Shown in pieces: positions 1 through 5,775 of a stretch of DNA of 5,775 nucleotides; position 1 is the stretch's first letter; each line of letters begins with the position of its first letter. The position numbers and the translations under genes are program-made. The DNA comes from Puniceicoccaceae bacterium (GTDB lineage Bacteria; Verrucomicrobiota; Verrucomicrobiia; Opitutales; Coraliomargaritaceae). The notes beneath the pieces were generated by a model. It was not told the origin of the DNA. It worked only from the letters and a program-made list of their open reading frames with translations, and made no database searches. The DNA lies in assembly GCA_003567255.1 (NCBI GenBank), contig PWZW01000052.1:1-5775 (forward strand), read 5' to 3'.

Positions 1-19
1 TGAGGGCTCTTGAGCTCAC
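1..19 (-). CDS. Possible start of a further operon gene (partial, runs off the window)
   Basis: Reading leftwards after the kinase gene, a GTG at 19-17 opens a frame that stays open to the window edge (GTG AGC TCA AGA GCC CTC). A GAGG at 34-31 lies 11 nt upstream, a rather long spacing. I see no hairpin-plus-T-run terminator between the kinase stop at 65 and this point, so transcription probably continues. Only six codons are visible. This is a candidate start and nothing can be said about function; the real start may lie beyond the edge. Confidence 0.2.
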
Positions 20-22
20 CGC

Positions 23-60
23 TCTTTTGACCTCAGCCTGCCCCCTTTCCGGTCTTTTGA
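23..60. repeat. Short direct repeat TCTTTTGA, 30 bp apart
   Basis: The octamer TCTTTTGA occurs at 23-30 and again at 53-60, just downstream of the kinase stop codon (TCAAAAGA on the coding strand). The rest of 1-64 shows no convincing stem-loop terminator. The repeat may be chance; no function is proposed. Confidence 0.3.
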
Positions 61-64
61 AAAC

Positions 65-2167
65 TTAGGCTTTCGGCTTTGTACTGTAGTACTTCGCGTA
101 GTCCTTTTGGTAGTAGTAATCGGCACCCCGCACATCGGCACAATTCAGGATAAACCCACTAACCGGTGCTTGCCGAGCTGCCAGGCTCTCCATGGCAGCA
201 CCCACTTGCTTCGGTGTGGTATGGTCCACCCGAACCGTGAATAGAATTGCCTCAAATTTCGCGGCGATGTTTGCGGTGTCATCAACCGCAAGGATGGGTG
301 GCGTATCAAAGATTACATAATCGTATTGATCGCCTGCGAGGGCGAGAATCGTTTCCATCTTTTCGGAGAGGTAGAGCTCTCCGGAAATCTGAGTCCCCCT
401 GCCCGCGGGAATCAAATCCAATGTCGGATAGTCGCTGGAGAGAATGACGTCGGATAATTCTGCAGAACCTTTCAGATATTCGTAGAGGCCAATGGGGTTC
501 TGACCTCCATTTTTGAAAAAACGTTCGTAGAGATTTCCCCGCCGCATATCGGCATCGACGAGGAGTACCCTTGCTTTGGTGAAGGCAAAGGTCGCCGCAA
601 GGTTACTGGATACGGTGGATTTGCCGTCTTCGGGGATCGCCGAAGTGATGAGTATGCGTTTGGGTGGTTCCACCTTCGGGCCACGCATAAAGAGAAGGGA
701 TGAGCGGAGGGTTCGGCAGGCTTCCGCAAACCGGTGGCGATCGTCATTTTCCTGAAGTATCTTGAGCGTTCCATTTTTCTTCTTGGTCTCATGCGGAATC
801 ATTCCCAAGACCGGCTCAGCGAAACGCTTTTTGAGATCCTCGGCATTTCGGATTTTGGGGTCGAGAAATCCGATAACACCAATCAGGGCGATGCCGAACA
901 CCAGACCCAGGGCGCACCCCTCAATGACTTCGTCCACCACCGAAACCGAAATCGCCCGGGCGGGGGATGCGGGTTCCAAAACACCAACGGTCTCCTGCTC
1001 AAGTTGCTGGTTGAGGTTGATTGATTGGACAGAGTCAAGCAGCCGCTGGTAGGTTCTGCGAGAGCGGTCGAGCCGCACATTAAGCCGATCGAACTCGGCC
1101 TGCTTTTGGCTAATCTCCAACGCAGTGGTTTCCCATTGCTCAATAACGGCATCGAGGTTTCGTATCTGACGGCGGACGAGCTCACTCCGCTCGCTCAAAT
1201 TGGCGCGGGTTTGCTGTTCAAGGATACGCAGCAGATTTTCCAAGCGCTCAATTTGCAGTTGATAATTGACCATCTTGGGATGGGCAGGGCGCAGGTAGGT
1301 GGCGTACTCTTCACGTTCAGCCCGCAGCGAAGAAAGCTGGGCCCGCGTCGCCCGATACTCGTCCAGTCCCTCCATGCGTACCGGTTGCGCCCTACCCTCA
1401 CTGCTTGAAGTGACCGTTTCAATTTCCTCACCCGGCTGAAGTGACTGCAGAAGGAGCAACTGTGTCCTCAGTTCAGCTTGATTGTTTTTCAATTGAGCGA
1501 GATACGTTCCCGCGGTATTCCCCTGCTCTTGCAGGAAGACCAGGTTGTTTTGACGTTGAAAATCAACCACCAGGTTTTCCTGCTCGTCAATCTCCTCTTC
1601 AAGCCGTAGCAGTTGTTCGGTCAGCGCGAGGAGCGTTGTTTCCGAAGTCGCCGAGCGCATTTCCCTGCGCAGATTCTGGTATTCCTCCATCACCGCATTC
1701 AGGAAAGCCCGCGTATACTCCGGTGATCCGCCTTCGGCACTGAGGGCAAAATTGGAGGTTTGGGCACGTTGAGACGCTCGCAAACGTACCCACTCTCTCT
1801 CCATATTTGGATGCAACATAGCCACCCGTTCATGGGCGCGACGCTGCACGTCCGAGCTCATCATCAAGTCAATTTGCGTACCGAAGAAGTTGGATAGCTC
1901 TTCACGGTAAACGTTGTCCGGTAAGGCAATCCGACCGCTGACGTGCATGGATGCCATCGAAACAAAGACTGGCTCCTTTTGTATGCCCTGAACACCACGA
2001 TAGGCACCACCCAACAAAATGGTTAATAAGGGGATCCACCAGAAGCGGGCTAACAAGCGTTTTGCCAAGTGCCAATAGTGCCGAAGCCTTTCGTTCCAGT
2101 CGATAAGGCCCGCATCCTCGGCAAGATCAATGCCGTCACGGGGATTATTTGGCCTTTTAGAATGCAA
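65..2167 (-). CDS. Polysaccharide co-polymerase with fused BY-kinase domain (Wzc/ExoP type tyrosine autokinase)
   Basis: This is an inner-membrane chain-length regulator fused to a bacterial tyrosine autokinase (Wzc/GumC/ExoP family). It would control polymerisation and export of a surface polysaccharide through cycles of autophosphorylation. In the 700-residue form, a Wzz-type N-terminus with TM1 at about 43-60 is followed by a long periplasmic coiled-coil region (about 176-390). A proline motif (P399, P402) lies just before TM2 (about 417-435). The cytoplasmic kinase has an EX2RX2R oligomerisation motif (E482, R485, R488), Walker A PEDGKST (512-518, K516), Walker A' VLLVDADMR (D538, D540) and Walker B VIFDTPP (D621). 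The tail carries six tyrosines (684-686, 690, 693, 694), the usual autophosphorylation cluster. Walker A differs from the common PGEGKST form. I chose the TTG start at 2167 because GGAGGAG sits 7 nt upstream. An in-frame ATG at 2197 gives 710 residues but has no visible ribosome-binding site. The length is typical of the fused proteobacterial-type enzyme. The family assignment is firm; the polymer is unknown. Confidence 0.95.
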   Translation of the reverse strand: MHSKRPNNPRDGIDLAEDAGLIDWNERLRHYWHLAKRLLARFWWIPLLTILLGGAYRGVQGIQKEPVFVSMASMHVSGRIALPDNVYREELSNFFGTQIDLMMSSDVQRRAHERVAMLHPNMEREWVRLRASQRAQTSNFALSAEGGSPEYTRAFLNAVMEEYQNLRREMRSATSETTLLALTEQLLRLEEEIDEQENLVVDFQRQNNLVFLQEQGNTAGTYLAQLKNNQAELRTQLLLLQSLQPGEEIETVTSSSEGRAQPVRMEGLDEYRATRAQLSSLRAEREEYATYLRPAHPKMVNYQLQIERLENLLRILEQQTRANLSERSELVRRQIRNLDAVIEQWETTALEISQKQAEFDRLNVRLDRSRRTYQRLLDSVQSINLNQQLEQETVGVLEPASPARAISVSVVDEVIEGCALGLVFGIALIGVIGFLDPKIRNAEDLKKRFAEPVLGMIPHETKKKNGTLKILQENDDRHRFAEACRTLRSSLLFMRGPKVEPPKRILITSAIPEDGKSTVSSNLAATFAFTKARVLLVDADMRRGNLYERFFKNGGQNPIGLYEYLKGSAELSDVILSSDYPTLDLIPAGRGTQISGELYLSEKMETILALAGDQYDYVIFDTPPILAVDDTANIAAKFEAILFTVRVDHTTPKQVGAAMESLAARQAPVSGFILNCADVRGADYYYQKDYAKYYSTKPKA

Positions 2168-3125
2168 TGAGTCGCTCCTCCACGCGGATGATATCATCAG
2201 GTTCTACGGCAATGTCGTTTTCCCGGGCACCACGCTCAAGAATCGCTTCGACGTTTATGGTCCGTGTTCTCTCTTCGATGGGCACACTACTGTCTCCTCG
2301 AATTAATTTAACGGTTCGCTGCCGGGCAAACCGCGAAAAGCCGCCACGCTGCAATATGGCACCGCTAACGGTTAAGCTTCCATCCGCGGGCACATTGATC
2401 ACTCCGGGGGAATTGACCGCACCGACCACATAAGCTGTTCCGCCGGCCTCGGTACGTCGGGGAACAACAATTAGGTCGTCCGCCTGCACAGGCATGTCCG
2501 CCTCCAAATTACCCGCATCCAAAACCTCTTGAACATTGATCTCAAACCTCCGTTGTTCTTCACCTTCTTGATTTCGGCGTACCAACACCACCCTCCTTGG
2601 ATCAGCCTCTGCAGTCATGCCTCCCGCACTTATGATCGCGCCGGAAACGGTCAAAATACGATCATTAGGGATTGGATAGGCCCGCTGATTGCGCACCGCG
2701 CCAGCGACGTTTACCTGCCCTCGGGTGTTTTCGGAATACTGAAAATCCAAAATGACGGTCGCTCGATAAAAGTAGGTTTTCTCCAAAGACGATTTAATTT
2801 CGTAGGCAAGTGCTCGACAGGTTTTTCCCCGGGCATCGAGCTGCCCGACCAGAGGAAGGTTTATCTGCCCTTGATCGTTTACAAAGATTGGAAGAGCCTG
2901 CTCCCGTTCCTCCAAAACCCGAAAGAGCAGGCGATCCCCGACCCGCAAAATACGCTCATCGTCGAGCAGTTCCATCCGCGAATTCTCAGACGACCGACCG
3001 TTTATTCCCGGTTCGGCCACAACTGAATCTGCACTTTGGAGAGAAATGCCAAACCCGCAGAGCGCAATTGCCCAGAGACCAACTGCCCGAAAAATTGTGA
3101 CCGGGATCGCGCGTTTAAAAATCAT
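2157..3125 (-). CDS. Polysaccharide export protein with two SLBB domains (Wza/OPX family)
   Basis: This is a periplasmic outer-membrane polysaccharide export (OPX) protein that would form the export conduit docked on the co-polymerase encoded downstream. The 322-residue form starts with a signal peptide (basic MIFKR, a hydrophobic core to about residue 30, probable cleavage after SVVA near 37). A poly-export domain follows at about 51-130 (LRVGDRLLFRV, then INLPLVGQLDARG), then SLBB 1 (about 138-222) and SLBB 2 (about 230-316). The SLBB domains share a near-identical core, LTVSGAIISAGG and LTVSGAILQRGG. The protein stops six residues after the last SLBB strand (VEERLIAF). There is no C-terminal amphipathic helix of the Wza type, and the signal-peptide cysteine is in an IALC context, which is not a lipobox. 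The ATG at 3125 is preferred: it gives a normal signal peptide and an 11-bp overlap with the upstream gene. A GTG at 3164 would add 13 residues and a 50-bp overlap. Neither start has a clear Shine-Dalgarno site. Confidence 0.93.
   Translation of the reverse strand: MIFKRAIPVTIFRAVGLWAIALCGFGISLQSADSVVAEPGINGRSSENSRMELLDDERILRVGDRLLFRVLEEREQALPIFVNDQGQINLPLVGQLDARGKTCRALAYEIKSSLEKTYFYRATVILDFQYSENTRGQVNVAGAVRNQRAYPIPNDRILTVSGAIISAGGMTAEADPRRVVLVRRNQEGEEQRRFEINVQEVLDAGNLEADMPVQADDLIVVPRRTEAGGTAYVVGAVNSPGVINVPADGSLTVSGAILQRGGFSRFARQRTVKLIRGDSSVPIEERTRTINVEAILERGARENDIAVEPDDIIRVEERLIAF
2175..2181 (-). promoter_or_regulatory. Shine-Dalgarno site deciding a TTG start for the kinase gene
   Basis: On the minus strand GGAGGAG occupies 2181-2175, followed by a 7-nt spacer and then TTG at 2167-2165. 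It lies inside the last codons of the SLBB gene (the Val-Glu-Glu of its C-terminus). It is by far the best Shine-Dalgarno match near any start in this window. The alternative ATG at 2197 is preceded by GTAGAACCTG, which offers no comparable site. The motif could be chance, since GAG GAG encodes two glutamates. Confidence 0.6.
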
Positions 3126-4377
3126 ACTGAAACCGCAGACTGGTAACGTGTTGATTGTAATCACGAATGGGAAGATTAGAGTCGTTGGTGGTGTAGCGGT
3201 AACTGACTCTGAAGGTTAACTGCGTTGAAAGGGCATAGCCAGTACCCAATCGAAAAGTCCACCGATTATAGCGCTCCGGGGAAATCCCCCCGGACTCTCT
3301 GCCCCGGGTGTAATTAACTCCCCCGTCCACTGAGCTGCGTTCAAATCCACTGTAAGCAATACGATAAGCGACATCTTCAACACGTACCGTATTCGACACC
3401 GTGCCAAGCGAAAAGTCGCGGGAAAAAGCGAGTGAGTGCTCAAAATCGCTCCGAAGATAATTTCTGAAAAGCAGAGATCCATTCATACCTGAAGGATCGG
3501 ACCGGTCTTGGCTCAAGCCCTCCCGATCAAATTTTCCCGTAAAATACCCCACCTGACTCTCGACTTCGAGAAAGGCAGTTGGTTCCCAGTGCGCAAACAC
3601 CCCACCCGCATAGGTTTGCCCATCCGGTTGAAAATTTTCCCGGTAGCTCACGTCCGAAACTGTTCCAAATAATCCCAAGCGCATATTCGCGGCAAGCAAA
3701 TGGGTGAGGCTCAAATTCAAACGATGTTCGGTGAGGCGAAGGAAATCAAATTCGCTATCGATCGGAACGACATCCCGGCGCCGCAAGCCTCCACCCGCCT
3801 GCCAAAAAGGATTGATATCCCACAAGCCATTAATGCCCAGAGTGTTGTCGAATCGGTTGTAGGCAATGACATCTCCCACTGTGTTACCGGTACTGGGGTC
3901 GACAAATCGCTGTTCGCCCGGGTCTTGGGAGAAGGTCAAGCGATCAAAAATCCGAAACGAAAAATTTCCAACTTGGAGTTGAAAAGCCAACTCCGTATCC
4001 GGACTAAGGATCAGGAAGTTGCGCGATGAATCCAACTCAGAATTGTTGAAGTATTTGTCGTACCGCGCACCGATGCGTAGGGTGAGCTGGTTTATCTCGG
4101 TTAAATCCCAAGCTCCTCTCAAATCCAAACCGACTTGAGCGATCACGTCCGAGGTTGCTCGATCTCCTGAGCGCCCAAGGTTTGAATTGTACTCTAGGCC
4201 TGCTTCGCTGCGCAAATCAAAGCGCATTTGACCAATTCGGAAATTATCTCCCTGCCCAAAGCCGAGGCTTGCTCCCATAACCAAAAGCAAGGTGCACAAA
4301 CCCTGGCCGACGTACCCAAAGCTGAGTCGCCGCCATACGCAGGGCGCGAAAAAAAATGAACGGCGTGGTAGGTGCAT
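3115..4377 (-). CDS. Outer-membrane beta-barrel protein, first gene of the polysaccharide export operon
   Basis: This 420-residue protein is predicted to form an outer-membrane beta-barrel. It has a long signal peptide: a basic n-region with RR pairs at 5-6 and 16-17, a hydrophobic core around 27-37, and probable cleavage near residue 41 after GFG. The mature part is almost entirely alternating polar/hydrophobic strands rich in aromatic residues, joined by Asp/Asn/Gly-rich turns. It ends in LRFQYDF, with L414, F416, Y418 and a terminal F420 alternating, a textbook BAM-recognised beta-signal. The size fits a barrel of roughly 16-18 strands; this count is my estimate. The sequence resembles uncharacterised barrels often found in polysaccharide or exosortase loci of diderm bacteria, but I cannot name a family. 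Its position immediately upstream of, and overlapping, the SLBB export gene suggests a role in polymer passage across the outer membrane. The start is the only plausible ATG and lacks a Shine-Dalgarno motif. Eight T residues in a row fall within codons 8-10. Confidence 0.85.
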   Translation of the reverse strand: MHLPRRSFFFAPCVWRRLSFGYVGQGLCTLLLVMGASLGFGQGDNFRIGQMRFDLRSEAGLEYNSNLGRSGDRATSDVIAQVGLDLRGAWDLTEINQLTLRIGARYDKYFNNSELDSSRNFLILSPDTELAFQLQVGNFSFRIFDRLTFSQDPGEQRFVDPSTGNTVGDVIAYNRFDNTLGINGLWDINPFWQAGGGLRRRDVVPIDSEFDFLRLTEHRLNLSLTHLLAANMRLGLFGTVSDVSYRENFQPDGQTYAGGVFAHWEPTAFLEVESQVGYFTGKFDREGLSQDRSDPSGMNGSLLFRNYLRSDFEHSLAFSRDFSLGTVSNTVRVEDVAYRIAYSGFERSSVDGGVNYTRGRESGGISPERYNRWTFRLGTGYALSTQLTFRVSYRYTTNDSNLPIRDYNQHVTSLRFQYDF

Positions 4378-4443
4378 TATTAGTCAGAAAGTGTTTTCAA
4401 GCTTGATTAACAGAGAGACACACATGATTATTAAATTTAGATC

Positions 4444-4462
4444 CGGTATGCCTAAAATGCCG
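4444..4462. repeat. Imperfect inverted repeat CGGTAT-n7-ATGCCG
   Basis: The arms at 4444-4449 and 4457-4462 are complementary except for one position that could be a G-U pair in RNA. The right half of the element also repeats ATGCC directly (4448-4452 and 4457-4461, 9 bp apart). It lies just downstream of the candidate export-operon promoter. It could be a second regulatory site or chance. Confidence 0.25.
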
Positions 4463-4463
4463 A

Positions 4464-4491
4464 ATCTTACAATCTATTTACATTCTGTAAA
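4464..4491 (-). promoter_or_regulatory. Candidate sigma-70-type promoter for the polysaccharide export operon
   Basis: Reading the minus strand, TTTACA (4491-4486, five of six matches to TTGACA) is followed by a 16-bp spacer and TAAGAT (4469-4464, four of six matches to TATAAT). This would leave a leader of about 80 nt before the ATG at 4377. The -35 box is one arm of the dyad at 4477-4491. The match is moderate, and AT-rich DNA gives such matches by chance. Confidence 0.3.
4477..4491. promoter_or_regulatory. Perfect inverted repeat TTTACA-ttc-TGTAAA, operator-like
   Basis: Two perfect 6-bp arms are separated by 3 bp, 24 bp upstream of the GTG start at 4516 and 99 bp from the ATG at 4377. 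Symmetry on this scale in a divergent spacer is typical of a binding site for a dimeric regulator. It overlaps the candidate -35 box of the export operon, where binding would repress. I cannot assign the regulator. A 6-bp AT-rich hairpin in RNA is an alternative but would be weak. Confidence 0.4.
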
Positions 4492-4515
4492 CTTTTAACC
4501 CGCAGAAATCGCATC

Positions 4516-5736
4516 GTGAAGTCATTTATTTTTTCTTTTTTTCTGATCGGTTGCCTGAATGCGAACTTACCTTTGCAGGCTGAAATTTCCATGCAACCTG
4601 TGCCTGAATCCGCAGTCACGCGGATCGATGAGCAAGCGGTTAATCTGCTGACCTGGCAAATGGATATAGCTCTATTTGAGCTTGGCGACGCAGGAGAGTG
4701 GACTCCTGTCGAACGATCTTCGCAAGGGACGTCTGAGACCGTTGCTTCATTACTGGCCTCTGCAAAAGCGAGAACCGTCGAACTCCCGGACTCAACGATT
4801 TCCTTTGCTGTCGACTTACGAGACTTCTATCTGATCGACCGCGTATTTTTGGAGGCAAAGGGACAATCGGGAAGTCTTCGGCTCGCCTTTGCCGACGACT
4901 TGCTTTCCCCGGAGAACAATGGCTGGGCACGCCCTATCGGTCCCGCACAGTTTTCCAATGAAGCACCTACCGATCTAGGATTCTCTCCGGTGGAGGCAAG
5001 ATTTGTTTGGATCACTGTGGAAGGCTCGGCCCCCCTTAGCATAAGTGCACTCAGTCTTTTCGGCGATTTGACCTTGGCAGACGTCGGGAGCGCCCTGCCC
5101 CCTTTTGTCAGTTGGCCAATGAATACAGATACCAACCTTTGGCAGACGATTGATCTTGGAAGCCGCCCAGCTGGCGCAAGGGTTACCCACCTAAGCCGAT
5201 CCGGCCTGGGTAATCCAAATGCTTTGATTGACACCGATCCGGCCACGCTCTTCAGCGTGGAAAGTGCACCAGAACCTTTCTACTTCTTAGTCGAACTTGC
5301 CGATGTCTATCCGGTAATGCGTGCCGCCCTCCACATGGATCCGGCGGCTGGTAGACTTGCCTTGTATGGATTCACCCAACTTCCGGAAGCCCTCGAAGTA
5401 AGCTCTCCAGAAAGCGATGAATCTTTCGGTAAAATTAGGATTCCTTCAGATTTCACCGAGACCTATGTACCCCTCGCGAGTGTCCACCTTGAGGAACCGA
5501 CCGACTACGCGGAGTTGAACATTGAGGGACATTCCTTGAAATATGCTTTGGTTCAATGGACCACGAATCCGCACACCCTCAGTGCTACTTCGTTCTCCAT
5601 CTACGGAAACGTGCCCGCTCCGTTTGATCTTTACACGATCAGCAATGTCCTGACCGCTCCGGATTTGGCACCAGCTGAACCACAGACGAACCCCACACCG
5701 GAGGTCCCCGATCGACTGGTCCCAGCCAGTCAATAG
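4516..5736 (+). CDS. Secreted or lipid-anchored protein with two discoidin-like beta-sandwich modules, function unknown
   Basis: I do not recognise a named family. The 406-residue product has an export signal: MKSFIFSFFLIG is short and hydrophobic, with either signal peptidase I cleavage after LPLQA (residue 22) or lipoprotein processing at C13 (context LIGC). C13 is the only cysteine in the protein. The rest appears to be two similar modules, about 70-184 and 222-365. Each opens with a discoidin-like stretch (SLLASAKARTVEL; ALIDTDPATLFSVES), continues with FAVDLRDFYLIDRV or FLVELADVYPVMRA, and ends in matching strands (LSISALSLFGDL; LSATSFSIYGNV). This resembles F5/8 type C (discoidin) carbohydrate-binding folds at low similarity. 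A Pro/Ala/Glu-rich tail (about 380-406) has no sorting signal such as PEP-CTERM. The GTG start is the only one upstream of the signal peptide in this frame, with an in-frame stop at 4453-4455. There is no Shine-Dalgarno site. The gene is divergent from the export operon, so a role with the polymer or the cell surface is inference only. Confidence 0.85.
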   Translation: MKSFIFSFFLIGCLNANLPLQAEISMQPVPESAVTRIDEQAVNLLTWQMDIALFELGDAGEWTPVERSSQGTSETVASLLASAKARTVELPDSTISFAVDLRDFYLIDRVFLEAKGQSGSLRLAFADDLLSPENNGWARPIGPAQFSNEAPTDLGFSPVEARFVWITVEGSAPLSISALSLFGDLTLADVGSALPPFVSWPMNTDTNLWQTIDLGSRPAGARVTHLSRSGLGNPNALIDTDPATLFSVESAPEPFYFLVELADVYPVMRAALHMDPAAGRLALYGFTQLPEALEVSSPESDESFGKIRIPSDFTETYVPLASVHLEEPTDYAELNIEGHSLKYALVQWTTNPHTLSATSFSIYGNVPAPFDLYTISNVLTAPDLAPAEPQTNPTPEVPDRLVPASQ

Positions 5737-5775
5737 AGCGAGCTTGTGGTAGCGCTTTCCAGAATTAGGATTAAA
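5737..5775. other. Short non-coding tail at the window edge
   Basis: These 39 bases after the TAG of the secreted-protein gene show no convincing terminator hairpin and no start with a ribosome-binding site. The end of the gene's transcript probably lies beyond the window. Confidence 0.4.

Larger units (their letters stand above)
4378..4515. promoter_or_regulatory. Divergent intergenic region between the export operon and the secreted-protein gene
   Basis: This 138-bp spacer is clearly more AT-rich than the flanking genes and separates two divergently transcribed units, so promoters for both must lie in or near it. It contains the dyad at 4477-4491, a weaker inverted repeat at 4444-4462 and a candidate minus-strand promoter at 4464-4491. 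For the plus strand, the best I see is TTGATT (4403-4408), 17 bp, GATTAT (4426-4431), only 4/6 matches in each box. I see no sigma-54 signature and no obvious RNA gene. Confidence 0.6.

Noticed and set aside
1..64. Terminator after the kinase gene
   Set aside because: The only pairing I see is GACC with GGTC across a large loop, and the GAGCTC palindrome has no T-run after it. This does not make an intrinsic terminator.
1025..1408. 127-codon open frame on the plus strand
   Set aside because: It is antisense to the coiled-coil part of the co-polymerase. Codon bias of a Leu/Gln/Arg-rich coiled coil readily leaves the opposite strand open.
2529..3026. 165-codon open frame on the plus strand
   Set aside because: It lies wholly antisense to the SLBB export gene, whose domains are unmistakable. 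Its translation is low-complexity in character with no recognisable domain and no ribosome-binding site.
3115..3164. GTG 3164 as start of the SLBB export gene (50-bp overlap)
   Set aside because: The extra 13 residues precede an already complete signal peptide, and there is no ribosome-binding site. ATG 3125 is simpler and matches the 11-bp overlap at the next junction.
4424..4498. 24-codon ATG frame (starting MIIKFRSGMPK) in the divergent spacer, ending 17 bp before the secreted-protein gene
   Set aside because: It could be a leader peptide, but AGAGAG is the only purine-rich stretch upstream, there is no attenuator-like hairpin series, and it continues an open frame that extends antisense into the barrel gene. 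The evidence is too weak.
1..5775. CRISPR array, tRNA or rRNA gene, insertion sequence, integrase or attachment site
   Set aside because: No regularly spaced repeats, cloverleaf-like segments, transposase motifs or flanking inverted repeats were seen. The window is almost fully occupied by four intact coding genes.

Overview
The window carries the end-proximal part of an envelope or exopolysaccharide export operon on the minus strand and one divergent secreted-protein gene on the plus strand. The proteins suggest a diderm bacterium. A Wza-type SLBB exporter, a Wzc-type chain-length regulator fused to a tyrosine kinase, an outer-membrane beta-barrel with a canonical C-terminal beta-signal, moderate GC and mostly Shine-Dalgarno-poor starts are compatible with Verrucomicrobiota (Opitutae-like). 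That placement is inferred from general protein style. No marker gene in the window fixes the taxonomy.

Layout: the minus-strand operon reads from right to left. It contains an outer-membrane beta-barrel (4377 to 3115), an SLBB polysaccharide export protein (3125 to 2157), and a polysaccharide co-polymerase with a C-terminal BY-kinase (2167 to 65). A possible further gene starts at the left edge (19 to 1). Each of the two gene junctions has an 11-bp stop/start overlap when the best-supported starts are used, so the three genes look translationally coupled. A 138-bp AT-rich divergent spacer (4378-4515) holds a perfect TTTACA-ttc-TGTAAA dyad and a candidate promoter for the operon. To its right, 4516-5736 encodes a secreted or lipid-anchored protein of unrecognised family, built from two similar discoidin-like beta-sandwich modules.

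How they work together: the kinase-bearing co-polymerase in the inner membrane would set chain length and gate polymerisation, and the periplasmic SLBB protein would continue the conduit. The SLBB protein ends directly after its second SLBB domain. It lacks the C-terminal amphipathic helix that Wza uses to cross the outer membrane, and it has no lipobox. The co-transcribed beta-barrel could therefore supply the outer-membrane pore, as proposed for beta-barrel-dependent OPX systems such as those of Myxococcus. This is the most interesting reading of the window. No glycosyltransferase, flippase, polymerase or phosphatase is present here, so the polymer is unknown.
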